From positions 186,001-250,000 of the forward strand of contig JAKFAO010000005.1 of assembly GCA_021527695.1 (NCBI GenBank): a stretch of DNA of 64,000 bases. Reading direction: 5' to 3'. Of the stretch, positions 1 through 10,799 are shown piece by piece. The DNA is from Naematelia aurantialba (lineage: Eukaryota > Basidiomycota > Tremellomycetes > Tremellales > Naemateliaceae). A program made the translations under genes and the position numbers. The notes below the pieces were generated by a model. It was not told the DNA's origin. It worked only from the letters and a program-made list of their open reading frames with translations, and did not search any database. Positions within the stretch are counted from its first letter, which is position 1, and each line of letters starts with the position of its first letter.

Positions 1-588
1 AGAATTGATGTCGTACTCACCCGCCGTACTTCAGCACAGTCATCGCTTGAAAGCTCGCGCCGAGGGGAAGAATCCTATCAGCGAATAGCCTGTGAGTACG
101 AAACCAACAGCTTGTGGCCTGTTACTCACGTCCCGGCTGGGACAAAGTATCCGTCAGCGGCTTTGCCGGCTTTTGTGACATTCTTGAGGCAAGCGTCGTC
201 GTCCTGAGCGCTGTCAGCGATGGGAAGCGGGAATCGTGCCTCAATCCTAATGACATTGTGACTGGTCTCCATAGTCCATCCGTAACTTCAGCCAAAGCAT
301 GACGACCACTGCTAAGTATCGCCGCTCACAGTGCGCAAGGTCGATCACCAAATCGCAAAACCCAGCACTCACAAACTCAATATTCGCCCAGGCGGGCACC
401 CACTGCTCGTACTCGCCCTCGAAATATTCTCGGACCACCTCCTCCCCCTGCAACATCTCCTCCTCCGTCCGAGGATTCAGACGCTTCAGATACTCTTTCT
501 GCGGATCTTTCTTCTCCTTGCTTCTGGCCTCGGCCTCGGCTCGTGCCCGGAGGCGCTCCTCGTCTCTGCTGCTCACCCCGGGAGGCAT
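1..588 (-). CDS. Small hypothetical protein, tandem copy A (3' end cut by window edge)
   Basis: Not a family I recognise. Exon 1 (about 588 to 373) encodes a charged Lys/Glu/Arg-rich N-terminus and then EEMLQGEEVVREYFEG and WVPAWANIEF. It stops at a GTGAGT donor. A second exon near 215-145 reads DDDACLKNVTKAGKAADGYF followed by a PAGT box. A third near 80-20 reads LGASF..MTVLKYGG before another GTGAGT. The gene next door (1045-1735) has the same blocks in the same order with introns at matching points, so the two are tandem duplicates. The last exon lies left of the window. The real start could be downstream of the GGGGTGAGC near 575, which itself resembles a donor. Function unknown; the coding status rests on conservation between the two copies. 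Confidence 0.55.
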
Positions 589-1044
589 GTTGACAGACTA
601 TGCTCAATATCGCTCGCTTGCTGCGAAGGGATACGCAGTGGGCACCGCTGACGGCGAAGTTTGGCGTCAGATTCGAGCTTGAACACGGCGATCTGAGGAG
701 TTCAAGGTGGCAAGGCGACAATAACAACAACAAGGGCTCCTTTCATGCAGCCCCTCGGAGCCCCTGTTTGCCATCAATCCTTTCACTCTCGTCTCCCTGC
801 TCTGTCTTCTCAAGTTCGCTAAGGTTACTCTGAATGCTATGGGGTCCAAAACCTTCCACGTGCGGACGTGAGACATGCCACTCTATCGTCTCATGTTACT
901 GCTGCTTTATTGCTGCATCTCAGGTGTAGGGTGGATCACTCTCTGTGCTGGAGCGCTGTGCGTCTGCTCATTTCGGGAAAGGAACCTAGTAGACCCATGG
1001 GCGCCTACGCCCCCAAGATGCCCGGTCGGCGGCGGGCTGGGCAC

Positions 1045-1735
1045 TCATTGGATGAGACACATGCTTTCTGCCGCGGACGGTGGGGCCGGTTCCGTCGTCT
1101 CCTGAGGAAGGAGGTTGACCATCCGGGCGTGCACGGGCGTGAGGATGCCACCGGGAAACGCCGTTCCTGCTGGGAAGTAGCTGTTGGTCGAGCGAAAAAC
1201 TTGGATTAGCCCTGACTCTGCTGAGACCGAGACGACCCACCCGCCGTACTTGAGCACGGTCATTTCCGGAAAACTAGCACCGAGCGGCAGGATTCTGACC
1301 ACGTCAGATCCGATCCTTGCTGGCGGTTCAAGACGAGGCGGGAGCACGTACGTTCCTGCTGGCGCAAAGTATCCGTCTGCTGCTGAGCCGGCGCCATGGA
1401 CGTTTTTGAGACAGGCGTCCCCGTCCTATCATGTATCAGAGCCATCTTCACTCAGTCCACGCCTTGGTGAGCAGTGGGAGGAATGCGATCTCGGAAAGGA
1501 ACCCGGGGCAGCTGGGCTGAAAGACGAAAGGGCGGGTGATCAAGACAGGCTGGGGGAGGGAAAGAGGAGAGCAGAGGACAGGACTCACAAATTGGATCGG
1601 CGCCCACGTCGGTACCCATTCTCCACTGCCATTGAAGATTTCCGCCACAGCCTCGCCGTCCAGGTACTCTTCCGTCGTTGACGTGGCGGGGTTGGGCAGG
1701 CGACTGGCATACTTTTGCGCGGCTTTATTGGACAT
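1045..1735 (-). CDS. Small hypothetical protein, tandem copy B
   Basis: Paralogue of the gene at 1-588. Exon 1 (1735 to about 1586) starts MSNKAAQKYASRLPNP and contains TEEYLDGEAVAEIFNGSGEW then VPTWAPIQF before GTGAGT. Later exons give DGDACLKNVHGAGSAADGYF and a PAGT box, then LGASFPEMTVLKYGG, then YFPAGTAFPGGILTP and a C-terminus ending AESMCLIQ with the stop at 1045-1047. The product would be roughly 160 residues with no signal peptide or membrane segment. The recurring DGYFxPAGT motif occurs twice in the protein, suggesting an internal repeat. Role unknown. A TATATATA lies about 240 bp upstream. Confidence 0.55.
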
Positions 1736-2483
1736 CTTGTACCCTTACTCCTTCACCGTTACTTCACCGTTATTTCTTCGGCTCTACGTTCACACCTTTA
1801 CAGCTACCGCACACCACCGCACAGCTCACAGGATCGGGAAATGTCCTTGATTGGGACAGAAGAACGACCTCACACGGCCACTAAAACCAAGGGTTTGGGG
1901 GTGGGGTATCGTCCTCTTTGTGCTTTCCACACGGCAAGATGGCCAGGAGACGGGAACGGGCTACGGAGGAGACGTATATATACCGCCGAATCTCTTGCCC
2001 ATCTCCCTTCATACGCCGTGGCCCGAGTTTCCCGATACCTCTGACCGCGCACTAGCACTGTCAAAGGAGATCGCAGGGATTGCGGGGTCTCAGATCCACC
2101 CGGCCAGGCAGTCACCATCGCCTCTGTACAGGCCGACGGTGGAGCTCCTCCTTTGTCCCTCTACGACCCTAAGTTCGGTGCGGCCTACACTGTCAATGGA
2201 GGCTTGCGGCAAGGCGACGCTTTGTTCTCTGTTCATTTCGTTGATCGCAACACAACTCCGCGAGCCAACGGACACCCACCCCAACGCACGTACGGCCGCC
2301 GGGAAGAGCCCGTCCAGACCGACAAGGACGGGTAAATCTTGTATTCACGGTGGTGATCCCGTCCAGGATGCCAGGGACATCGAGGCTGGACAGAAAGTAG
2401 CCGTCCATCATTGAGTTACATCCCTATCACCTCCGCTAACTGTTCTCCGTCAAATTAACGCGCCAATACACTCGGCTCAGCCA
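1736..2483. other. Intergenic, no supported gene
   Basis: No open frame here looks like a protein I know. A short plus-strand frame near 2100-2330 reads GGLRQGDALF, superficially like a reverse-transcriptase turn, but lacks the rest of that domain. Otherwise I see only the TATA candidate. Confidence 0.4.
1975..1982 (-). promoter_or_regulatory. TATATATA box upstream of copy B
   Basis: An 8 bp TATATATA about 240 bp before the ATG of the minus-strand gene ending at 1045. The distance is long for a TATA box, so it is only a candidate. Confidence 0.3.
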
Positions 2484-3714
2484 TCACCCTCCACTGCTCT
2501 CTATGACCCCGCGCCGCCTGAGGGTGCTTGGGTCTATTAGCCCCTTGATCCCATCCACTTCATCGTCCGTCAAGACGCCCTCTGTATTTTCCCTCTGCTT
2601 GACCCACTCAGCCATCGGCACAAACACCAATTTGTCATCCGCATAATATCCCAATTCATCCCTCAGGGCCCTCTGCACCTTGTCAACGCATTCACGTGGC
2701 CTTCCTTCGTCCGAGTCGGCAAACGGGACAGTCTCCAGGCCTATCACCTCGAATTTGGCATCACTATTGCGCATGACTCTCTCCAGATGATGTATCATGT
2801 CATTGGTCTCGATTGGGGCGAAATCCCTGACATCCACGCGCACAACAAGTAACCATTCATCCTCGTCGAACCGTGTGAGTTCGTCGTCCTTGAAGATGAA
2901 CGTCACTCTTTCGACCCCGTGAAAAACTACCCGGCAGTCGAGCACGAGTCCTTGTCGATAGTCGCCCACAAACTGCCCAGAGCGGTTCAGACACACGACC
3001 AGCTCCTTGACACCCTCTGCTTTCCATCCGCTGGTCTGCCCAAAAGGAAGACCATTGGCTTTGACGTTGCTGAATACAACCTTTGGTGCTTTGAATTGCA
3101 TAGCAAGAGGGCATGTCTGCTCTGCATCACAGAGCCCGCGGTGAGAGGTGAAGAAATCCTTGAAGTGAGGTACGAGCTTCACAACCTTGAGGCTCGGGAG
3201 AAGACCACTCACAAAGAGCAGAGGGCGGCATTGGGCCATGTCGTGCGTCGAGATTACCAGGGTGTGGACGTGGGCGAGGAGAGCGGCCTTGGAATTATGC
3301 CGTTGCACTAAAAGCGGGCTCGTCGCATTCGAGATCTCCTCGACAGGTCTTTCGTCCTCATCGTCCGGCGTTGCTGAACGACTATATCGATGTTCGGCGC
3401 CAGCGAAAACGCCTTCGATAGTGTCCTGATCAACCGTGACGGTATGATAGATAAGCTTGCCGACTTGCTCGTACCATTCCCTGGAAAGGCGGAGGAGGAC
3501 TGTGCGGGTGTATGAGTCGGCGTATTCGATCACCATATCCAAGAGATGTGGGTGCCGTGCAAACCGGTTCCCCGCTGCGACCTATTTTATCAGCACATAG
3601 CATGCTGAGTCAGCCCCGCCATGCCAGTGCAGAGAAGCAGGGCTCACCACAGCGGAGGAGAAATATCCGGACGTCGCACTCTGACGGTGATGTAAAGTGG
3701 TTTGCGGGGGACAT
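2484..3714 (-). CDS. F-box-like hypothetical protein
   Basis: The main exon is about 350 residues and uninterrupted. Its start reads RHPHLLDMVIEYADSYT followed by VLLRLSREWYEQV, the HPHLLDxxxxYA...LRxxxR pattern of F-box-like proteins that are numerous in Trichosporonales genomes (family knowledge, from memory). The first in-frame ATG inside this exon lies within the motif, so an upstream exon is needed. A candidate starts at ATG 3714 (MSPANHF...), with donor GTGAGCCC and an acceptor ending GTCGCAG, and the phases agree. The rest of the protein is mixed alpha/beta without obvious leucine-rich repeats, and no catalytic motif is visible. If it is a true F-box protein it would recruit substrates to an SCF ubiquitin ligase, but that is inference. 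Confidence 0.6.
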
Positions 3715-4030
3715 GGCATTGCGGGTACTACAGCAACCGCTGTTGGCAAGCATGCGACAGGATTTTGAGGAAAGAGAGAGGCATGATGACTCTAAGAGAC
3801 GAAAGGACCGGTCAAAATTAGTATGGGAGGGAAGGCAACCATGCGTCGTTTCGGTTCACCGGGATGCCCGACCGGCCGGCCGCGTTCATCCCCTTTGCGC
3901 AGCAGAATACCATGATTTCGTCTTGGCAATCATGGGCAAGTTGTTTCGTTACATTCGGTGTCAAAGGGTGGCCGAGGTTTGACACGAGAGTCATGAGTCG
4001 TGGTTTTTCGACGTTCTCCTCCTTTGAGGC
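3715..4030. other. Intergenic gap, nothing recognised
   Basis: Short gap of about 315 bp between the F-box-like gene start and the MED31 stop. Both genes are on the minus strand, so this holds the MED31 3' UTR/terminator and the promoter of the downstream gene. No distinct motif was identified. Confidence 0.4.
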
Positions 4031-4677
4031 TCAGGCAGCCTTTGCTTCCTCCACTTTTGTAGTATCTTGTGGCTTCTCCACTCGCCTGGAACGATCAGCC
4101 ACATACCCTGAGCTGGTGGTAGGAGCCGATGGCAAAGTATAGATGACGGGAAGGGGCATACCATGTCTCATGATGCCGCTGCCCGATCCTACACAGCTCC
4201 GCAACAAACCCGGGGTCCGCCAGGCGCGCCCTGAACAGCTCAGACTGCAGCAGACTGAGGAATACTAAACACGTCGGATACCTTTAGTCTTTAGCTGTTA
4301 ATCCTCACGGGTCCTGCGGGGATCTACAGCCAAGAGGGCTCGTATATATCGAAGAAACTACTGAGACTCACGTGATGAACTGGACGTATTCGGCATCTCG
4401 CCAGTATTCCAGATACTTTAGATAGTTGATGAACTCCTTTTGGGAGAAGTAGTTCTGGATATAAAGTTCCTGCAAGTATAGTGGGTTGGCGAGACATTGC
4501 ACAAACTGGCGTCGGAAGTCAGAAACGTTCGCTCTCTTCTTAGGTGGAAGGAGGGGAACATACCTCGAGCTCAGACTGGAAGCGGACCAGATTGGCTTGA
4601 CGCTCTGGAGATCGTGGTGGGGCTTCACTACCGTCTGGGAGGGGCGGTGGTGGAAGTACCGTAGGGAGCTCCTGCAT
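4031..4677 (-). CDS. MED31: Mediator complex subunit 31 (Med31/Soh1)
   Basis: Subunit of the middle module of Mediator, acting in the nucleus with RNA polymerase II. Exon 1 (4677 to 4564) is a Pro-rich lead ending RFQSELE. After a GTATGT...CAG intron, exon 2 (4505 to 4372) opens with FVQCLANPLYLQELYIQNYF and FINYLKYLEYWRDAEYVQFI, the hallmark of the Soh1 family. A third exon begins YPTCLVFLSLLQ, and a fourth short one ends in a Lys/Ala tail with TGA at 4031-4033. Phases agree at each join. The product of about 145 residues is normal for the family. The ATG chosen is the last before the conserved core; an in-frame upstream Met exists. It is divergent from YTM1, with 240 bp between the two starts. 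Confidence 0.93.
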
Positions 4678-4917
4678 GACTGCGATGGCTACTGACGTCC
4701 AAGGCAGACGAAAGCAGACAACATGGACGAGGACAAGACGGGCGGGGAACAGCTTGCCCAGACCAAAGTCTCCCACGGTGGCTTTCGCTCACAACTTCCG
4801 TCGGATTGAAATTTCCTCGAGTTGGTCGTCCTCTGCATTGTGATACTTGATCCAACTGACTTGCGTCCCAGAGCCGTCGATCGTCACTCGCGCATCAGGA
4901 TGGTAGCGGATATCAAC
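4678..4917. promoter_or_regulatory. Bidirectional promoter MED31 / YTM1
   Basis: The 240 bp between two divergent housekeeping starts must hold both promoters. No clear TATA box is visible, as is common for housekeeping genes. Confidence 0.5.
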
Positions 4918-6552
4918 ATGGACGAGCCAAATGCCCCACCTGCTCGCTCTCTGCAGCTCCCTATATCTCTCTTCACCCGCCATGCGGACCTCACCATCCC
5001 CCAGTCGACATATATGATCCCTTCCTCGTGGCGGCGATACCAGCTATCGGAGCTCATCAACAAAGTCCTCAGCTTGCCCACGCCCGTCCCCTTTGACTTC
5101 TTGGTGGAGGGTGAGGTGCTGCGTGGGAGCTTGGAAGGGTGGGTGAAGCGCAATCGCGGTGGAGACGAGGAAGGTGAGGTGCGCGTCGAGTATGTGCGCA
5201 GTATGATGCCGCCCGAGGAGAGCGGGCGGATACAGCAGGAGGACTGGGTGTCCGGTCTGAGTCTTGCGAGATCTGGGTGAGCTGCCGCCTTATCTACGAA
5301 GACCGCGCCAGCTTACAAGGGCAGATACATCCTCGTTTCGTCGTACCTCTCCCACCTGCGGATCCTGCCTCTGGCCTCGTCGTCGTCGGCCGACGCAGTC
5401 AATACCGGCCTGTACACCCTTCCCCTGCCTGATCTGCTCGGCGCAACATGCTGCGCCTACCTGTCTCCCGCCGACGTGACCACGGGCATCCTGGTGGCCG
5501 CGGGCGGTATCGACCGGTCCGTGCACGTGTTCCAGGTCGCATCTCTGGATCCAGACGTAGCGTCAAGCTCGATTGGCCGGGAGATGTACACGCTCATGGG
5601 CCACACCGGCCCCATCTCGTCTATCGCGTCGTCCTCCAATGGGACCGAGCTTGTCAGTGCGTCATGGGACGGAAACCTCAACTACTACGCCATACCTGCC
5701 ACGGAGCCGACGGAGCATGCCTTCCCCGCCGAGCCGACGACGTTCTTGCCTGGCCAGAAGAAGCGGCGCAGACTCGACAAAGAGGCGGGCAAGGGTCCGA
5801 TCGAGGGGCTGACAGATGGGGACGTCGGTGCTGGCGGGTGGCGGAGGGGTCCGGACGGTGTGATGCGCGGCCATAAAGGGAGAGTGGGCGCGGTTGTCTG
5901 GGACAAGACGGATGGGGACAGAGTCTGGAGTGGAGGCTGGGACGGCAGTGTCCGAGGCTGGGAAGTCGGCAGCGGAGCCAACGCCATCACCAGGGTATGT
6001 GCTCGGCCCTTCACTTTCGTCGCAATGCGTCCGTACAAGCTGAAACGTTGCGACTCACAGCAAGGCCCCAATGACAAGGCGGTACTCTGCATCGACCAAT
6101 TTGCCGCCACGGGCACACTGGCAACGGGCTCCATGGACCGGACCGTCTGCCTCTGGGATACCCGACAAGGTACGTATCCGTTCTATCCCTTTTCGTTCGC
6201 CTTTATACGCATGCCAAAGGCGCTGTTGCTGATACTGGGTGACACAGCAACGTCACTCATCTCCCTCACTCTGCCAACGACATCGCCAGTATCGGCGCTC
6301 TCTTGCCACCCGACCAACGGCTTCACCCTCGCATCAGCTACGCACGCCGGCCAAATCCAGATTTGGGACGTGCGCTCGCCAAAGAGTCCCTTGTTTGCCG
6401 CGCAGAAGCAGGGACAGGGAGCTGGCAGGGAGGTGACGCAGAATGGGAAGAGGCTGGGGGAGAGGTTGTTGGCTCTCGACTGGGATGGAGAGATCATTGT
6501 TGCCGGTGGGGAGGATGGTGAGGTGGGCATCTGGCGTGCGAGGGGGGAGTAG
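4918..6552 (+). CDS. YTM1: Ribosome biogenesis protein YTM1 (WDR12 homologue)
   Basis: Component of the nucleolar NOP7/PeBoW complex (Ytm1-Erb1-Nop7) needed for 27S pre-rRNA processing and 60S subunit maturation. Exon 1 (4918-5276) encodes the N-terminal NLE domain that binds the Rea1/Mdn1 MIDAS domain (LPISLFTRHADLTIPQSTYM; FDFLVEGEVLRGSLEGWV). A 48 bp intron follows. Exon 2 (5325-5994), exon 3 (6061-6169) and exon 4 (6248-6552) carry a WD40 propeller with repeats such as LMGHTGPISSIASS, LVSASWDGNLNYY, MRGHKGRVGAVVW, LATGSMDRTVCLWDTR and ASATHAGQIQIWDVRSPKS. All introns are GT-AG and the phases agree. A Met six codons upstream (4900) is an alternative start. The product of about 480 residues matches the family. 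Confidence 0.95.
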
Positions 6553-6898
6553 TCTGGGACGGTAGACGTCGAGGAAGGCAGACGTCGAGGAGAGGGACGC
6601 CTCAGCTGGTAGTCATGCATCTGTGTTCCTACACGCCGTGCCGATCCGGTCAGCCTGTCGGCCAAAATTCGTACTGTTTACAATGATTGCATGGATTGCA
6701 CACGGTACACAAAAACACGATAGCACGATATTACGACAGCACTCGGCGACCTATCTAGGTACTCTGCCTATCTAAGTACTCTACCTATCTAGGTGCTCTA
6801 CCTCTCTATCGCGTCTACCGTCTCTACGCCTCGTCTTCTACACCTCGGTTCGACCAAGAACACTGCGCCTAGGCAGGTTACAGGTTTTTACAGCTCGC
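6553..6898. repeat. Convergent 3' region with short tandem repeat
   Basis: The 346 bp between the 3' ends of YTM1 and the permease gene. At 6750-6809 there are about three copies of an 18-19 bp unit (CTATCTAGGTACTCTAC-like, imperfect). No gene is seen. Confidence 0.6.
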
Positions 6899-9506
6899 TT
6901 ATAGAGAGTAGATAAAGTCCTCGTTCTGGTGATCCGTGAGGTCGTCAAACGCATGGGCATTGTACGCTTGCTCTGTCGCTGCCTTGCCCTCTCCGTTCTC
7001 GCCCCCCTCGGCCTGCAGCGTCTCGAGGTGCTTGGAGCGGATCTTCGCCCAGTCGGTACTGGCTTCCAACGAGTAGTCGACGTGCGCGCCCGACTTGCCG
7101 GCGGCGCGGCGGCGGCGCGCGTTCCGCAGGTTCAGGTATTTCAGGTTGATGGCTTGCAGGACGACGACGCCGAACATGACGCACAGGGCGACGAGGTTGC
7201 CCGTGAGCCCGGTCTTGTAGTACGGCGACTCTTTGGTCAGGTACAGCTGGGGACCGACCTGCTCGCCGTCAGTTGAGAGTCGAGATTCTTGCACACGAAA
7301 CGAGCGGGCGCGCGGATACAGTGAGGAAGATAGGAAAGGGCACTGGGGAGAAGAGAAGGCGGTCCGGAGAGCGCCTTGGGAAGGGGGAGGGATAGAATTC
7401 GATAGTTAAGAGCGTGCCACTCACGATGTTGCCGGTGGTAAGTCCGATAAAGAGCATGCCAGTCGTGGTGGTCTTTTTGGTGTGGCCGGCAGTGTTGGCG
7501 AATCTGTGGAGACGTCAGCTTCCTTGCACCCTTGACCAATTATACGAGGAGACGAAACGAGTAACGCGACAACACGACACAGAGGCAAGAAAGTGACACA
7601 GAGGCAGAGAAGGCGACGTTAGGTGGAAACGGGCCGCATGGAGAAGTGGCAGAGGATTTCGAGGAACGCAACCAAAACTCACGCCCAAGAGAACATGATC
7701 GGAGTAAGCGCCTGGTAGGCCTGCATGATAAAGTACACCGCAAGCAACTTGTGCTTGTACTCTGTTCCACGGGGCAGCGTGTAAAGGGCACAGGCACCTG
7801 CCAGGGGGAAGAGCGACAAGACGAGCAAGACCGGCATCTTGCGTTTCGTGTACGTGACGGCCAGCGCTGAGAGGATGTTGGCGACGATGCCGATCGCGCC
7901 AGGGATCATGTTGTACAGGATCGTCTGGAACGAGTCTAGGCCAAAGCCCTTGAGAATCAAGGCTGGGCATGGTCAGTGATGCTCTGTCTGGCTCGACAAT
8001 GCGATGCTCTGTCTGCGACTCGACGATGCGTCATGTTGCGCACGCTGGACAGAACGACAGAGTCGGTGCAGGTAGGAGGGGAGAGACGAGGGAACAGAGG
8101 GAGAGGATGGAGAGCAGCAGCCATCGATGGCCAAGGTGGTACTGGTCGAGCATGGGAAGTCAATCATAGGCCGCCACTCACGGCCAAATGAGCTGATGCC
8201 ACCCGAGACGAGCGATACGCAGAAGATCATGATGACCCATCCCCACGATTTGAGGTCCAGGAAACACTCGCGGACCTGCGACCACTTGAACTCTGCCCGT
8301 CATCAGTACTGGTCTGTATGGGCGGTAGATGGACCTACCAGTGTTGTGGGTGCCGGTGTTGTTCAGGCGGATACGCTCTAGCGCAATGTACTTTTGCTCG
8401 TCGGTCAGGAACCGCGCTTTCGTCGGGTGGGCAGGCAGGATGAACGCCGTGGGAATCATCAGAAGCACGGCACTGTAGCGCACATGTCAGCCTCTTCGCC
8501 GCCGCCATCTTCGCGCCACCCATGACGGCAGGGAGTCTGTAGCGGGTGACTGGGACTTACATCAGACCGTTGATGAGGAAGATCCACTGGTATGTGTATA
8601 GGGATGTGTTCTCAATGTGCGACAGGCCGAAAGCGAGAAGGGAGCCGAGGATCAAGGCCATGCCGTTGGCCGAGTACCAGATGCTGCCTTGTGTCAGCCA
8701 GGGTGCTTGGGCATGTGGGGGAAGAGCAGCATACTTGTTACGCAGCGGTTGTTCTCGCCGGGTCCACCACATCGAGACGACAATGAGCATCGAGGGACTG
8801 ATGGACGCCTCAAAGCCGCCGAGGATGAAGCGGAACACGAGGAGGCCCGGGAACGACTTGAATGCGGCGAGGATCATGCAGGATGCACCCCAGCCTCCGA
8901 AGCAGAAGATGATCCAGTAGTTGACCGGGAACTTGACCAGCGCGTACACGGACACTTTGCAGAGCCAGTCTTAGCGCCCAACTGACGAGTAGCAGGCGCG
9001 GGAGGGGCTTACGAGGCTGGCAGACTAGCTGAGCAAAGTACACGATAGACGAGAGCCACGAATATTCCGTCCCGCTAACGAGCAAGTCAGCAGGGTGGCG
9101 GTGGCTGAACCCCTGCTCAGCACGACTTACACGAGGTGTGCGTCGGTCGAGAAGCCGAAAATAGCGGCGAACGAGCCGCTCGATTTGTCGAGTTGCTGGC
9201 TGAAGTAGATGTAGAAACAGATGGGCATCAGGAATTTGTCAATCTGCAGTCCGTTTCAGCATGCGCAGGCATTTCTGTCAAGAGACGCACTCGGTTGCGA
9301 ACGGCCTCAGACGCCTCGCTGGTCAATTCATCACGAGGACCAGTGTAGGTGGCGAGCCATTGTGCTCCAATGTCAACGCCCTTCGATGGCGCGGCTGCAG
9401 CCTCTGTTTTCTCGTCGCGTGAATCGATATGGGCGATCTCTGTAGACTTGTTCTGGTCTTCCATCCCCATCACAGCGGTCGGTACCGTAACTCCCTCGAT
9501 GGTCAT
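6899..9506 (-). CDS. MFS anion:cation symporter, Dal5/TNA1 (allantoate/nicotinate permease) type
   Basis: A plasma-membrane H+-coupled permease of the ACS branch of MFS, which takes up organic anions such as allantoate, nicotinate or biotin precursors. The substrate cannot be read from sequence. About ten exons encode, in order: a soluble N-terminus with GAQWLATYTG; KFLMPICFYIYFSQQLDKSS (TM1); GTEYSWLSSIVYFAQLVCQP; FPVNYWIIFCFGGWGASCMI; FRFILGGFEASISPSMLIVV with WWTRREQPLRN, the typical MFS loop; a central loop ERIRLNNTGTHNT; WGWVIMIFCVSLVSGGISSF; YNMIPGAIGIVANILSALAV; YQALTPIMFSW; GLTGNLVALCVMFGVVVLQA; and a soluble tail with QNEDFIYSL at the stop (6899-6901). Introns are short GT-AG. The start at 9506 gives a usual-length hydrophilic lead. 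It neighbours a Zn2Cys6 regulator that could control it (inference). Confidence 0.88.
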
Positions 9507-9628
9507 CTTGCTAAAATAGGCGATCCGACTTGGTGAGCAACACGAAAGTAGGACAGAAAGACCTTCAAGGGGTCAGGATGTACTCGCAGCTCTTTAAGTA
9601 ATTAAACAGCGGGACCTGGTGAGGGGTC

Positions 9629-9650
9629 GGGGCGTCGAGAAAGACGCCCC
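9629..9650. repeat. Perfect 8 bp inverted repeat (GGGGCGTC / GACGCCCC)
   Basis: Arms 9629-9636 and 9643-9650 are perfectly complementary around GAGAAA. It lies about 120 bp upstream of the permease start in a GC-rich stretch. It could be an operator or a 5' UTR stem. Confidence 0.5.
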
Positions 9651-10087
9651 GTTGTGAGCCCCAGCCGGTGCTCGGAGTCCGGTCTGGGCGAGCTCGGGTC
9701 GCCCCAGCCGGGGGTGCTGCGTCCTGGACGCGGGGCCATGCAGCCCGCGCATCCCCCTCGTGTCCCCCGAGGTCTAGGTATTCTAAATTCCTTAAGGGCG
9801 GCAAAGTAGGTCACCTACCACGAAATTCCCAGCTTGAGAATGACTGAAGGAAACGGTGGGCCAGTCGTCAGAGGAACGTGGCGTTAGGGTTTTCGACACG
9901 CCTTGCCTTCTCCCGCCAACCGCCGGCGGTTACAATTTGCAGGGCGTTATGACTGCGCCGAAACGCAGTCGCGGGTAACTGTCTCTCTCGGTGCACCCAG
10001 TGCCATGCTTACCACTGTGGATCTGTTCAGGATGCCTCTCTCCTCCCTGATATATTGTTCTGACCGGCGCCGATCCGGATATTCGAC

Positions 10088-10104
10088 CCGAAATTCGGTC
10101 CGAA
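10088..10104. promoter_or_regulatory. Overlapping CCG/CGG palindromes, possible Zn2Cys6 binding site
   Basis: The sequence CCGAAATTCGGTCCGAA contains CCGAA-A-TTCGG and TTCGG-T-CCGAA overlapping. CCG-N5-CGG and CGG-N1-CCG pairs are the kind of triplet arrangement bound by Zn2Cys6 dimers. It sits between the permease and the transcription factor starts. Binding is inference. Confidence 0.3.
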
Positions 10105-10351
10105 CTGTCCGGACACTCTTTCTGCAATGCAAGGCAAACCTTACGCCATGGCTCTGGGATCACCATTGCGTGTGCCTCTTCGATGATGCGCGTCGGCTCC
10201 GCTGTTTCGGTAAACACCAGTGGCAAGCACGTCGCACTTGTTAGCGGCCAGGCGGTCCGGAAATTCGTCGTCGTTCAAAGAGGCGCGGCCGATTGCGGCC
10301 GCGGCAGCTGTAGCTGTGGAAAGCAATCTCGGCCGCAGGACTACATGGGTG

Positions 10352-10374
10352 GGTCTCCACTTGTGGTGGAGACC
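10352..10374. repeat. Perfect 9 bp inverted repeat (GGTCTCCAC / GTGGAGACC)
   Basis: Arms 10352-10360 and 10366-10374 flank TTGTG. It lies about 30 bp before the TATA-like element of the transcription-factor gene. Confidence 0.5.
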
Positions 10375-10403
10375 ATGGTGGAGGAGACCCCTGCAGCTGC
10401 GGG

Positions 10404-10417
10404 TAGTATAAATACTA
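10404..10417 (+). promoter_or_regulatory. TATAAAT element inside a TAGTAT-AA-ATACTA palindrome
   Basis: TATAAAT at 10407-10413 is flanked by 6 bp complementary arms. It lies about 390 bp upstream of the proposed start of the Zn2Cys6 gene, which would imply a long leader. Confidence 0.35.
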
Positions 10418-10799
10418 CTCTAGTGAAGGCAGGTAGAAGACGGGCTGTTGAATGAGCATGGATGAGATGGGGCAGAGCGAGAGAAAGGAAAACAGGAGGA
10501 AAGAAGATTGCTTGTCAAGGCATATACACGAGGCGCCTCATGCAGCGGCTCATTGGGGCAAGGCTGTCAGAGCAAGGTGGGATGCATGAGGACACAAGTG
10601 TATATGGAGTTGGGTTAGGCACGCCTCTAGGCGGCCGAGTCTTTGCAAGCCTTCCTAGATTCCTCCAATATATTGCAATACAACGCGTCTCCAGGAGTCC
10701 AAGCCAACACTGAGATTGCTCATGTCCTGATCTAAGCTATCAGCACCTTTCTTGCGGCTGCTATACCCAAGTGCGGCGGAGGAAGGGAGATCAACACAT

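Larger units (their letters stand above)
9507..10799. other. Long intergenic region with hairpins and regulatory-looking palindromes
   Basis: 1.3 kb between the divergent starts of the permease and the Zn2Cys6 factor. It contains perfect hairpins at 9629-9650 and 10352-10374, a CCG/CGG palindrome cluster at 10088-10104, and a TATA-like palindrome at 10404-10417. Several short open frames exist, but none resembles a protein. Confidence 0.5.

Noticed and set aside
2100..2335. Plus-strand frame with GGLRQGDALF, possible reverse-transcriptase piece
   Set aside because: Only a six-residue resemblance; no YxDD or neighbouring RT motifs in any frame nearby.
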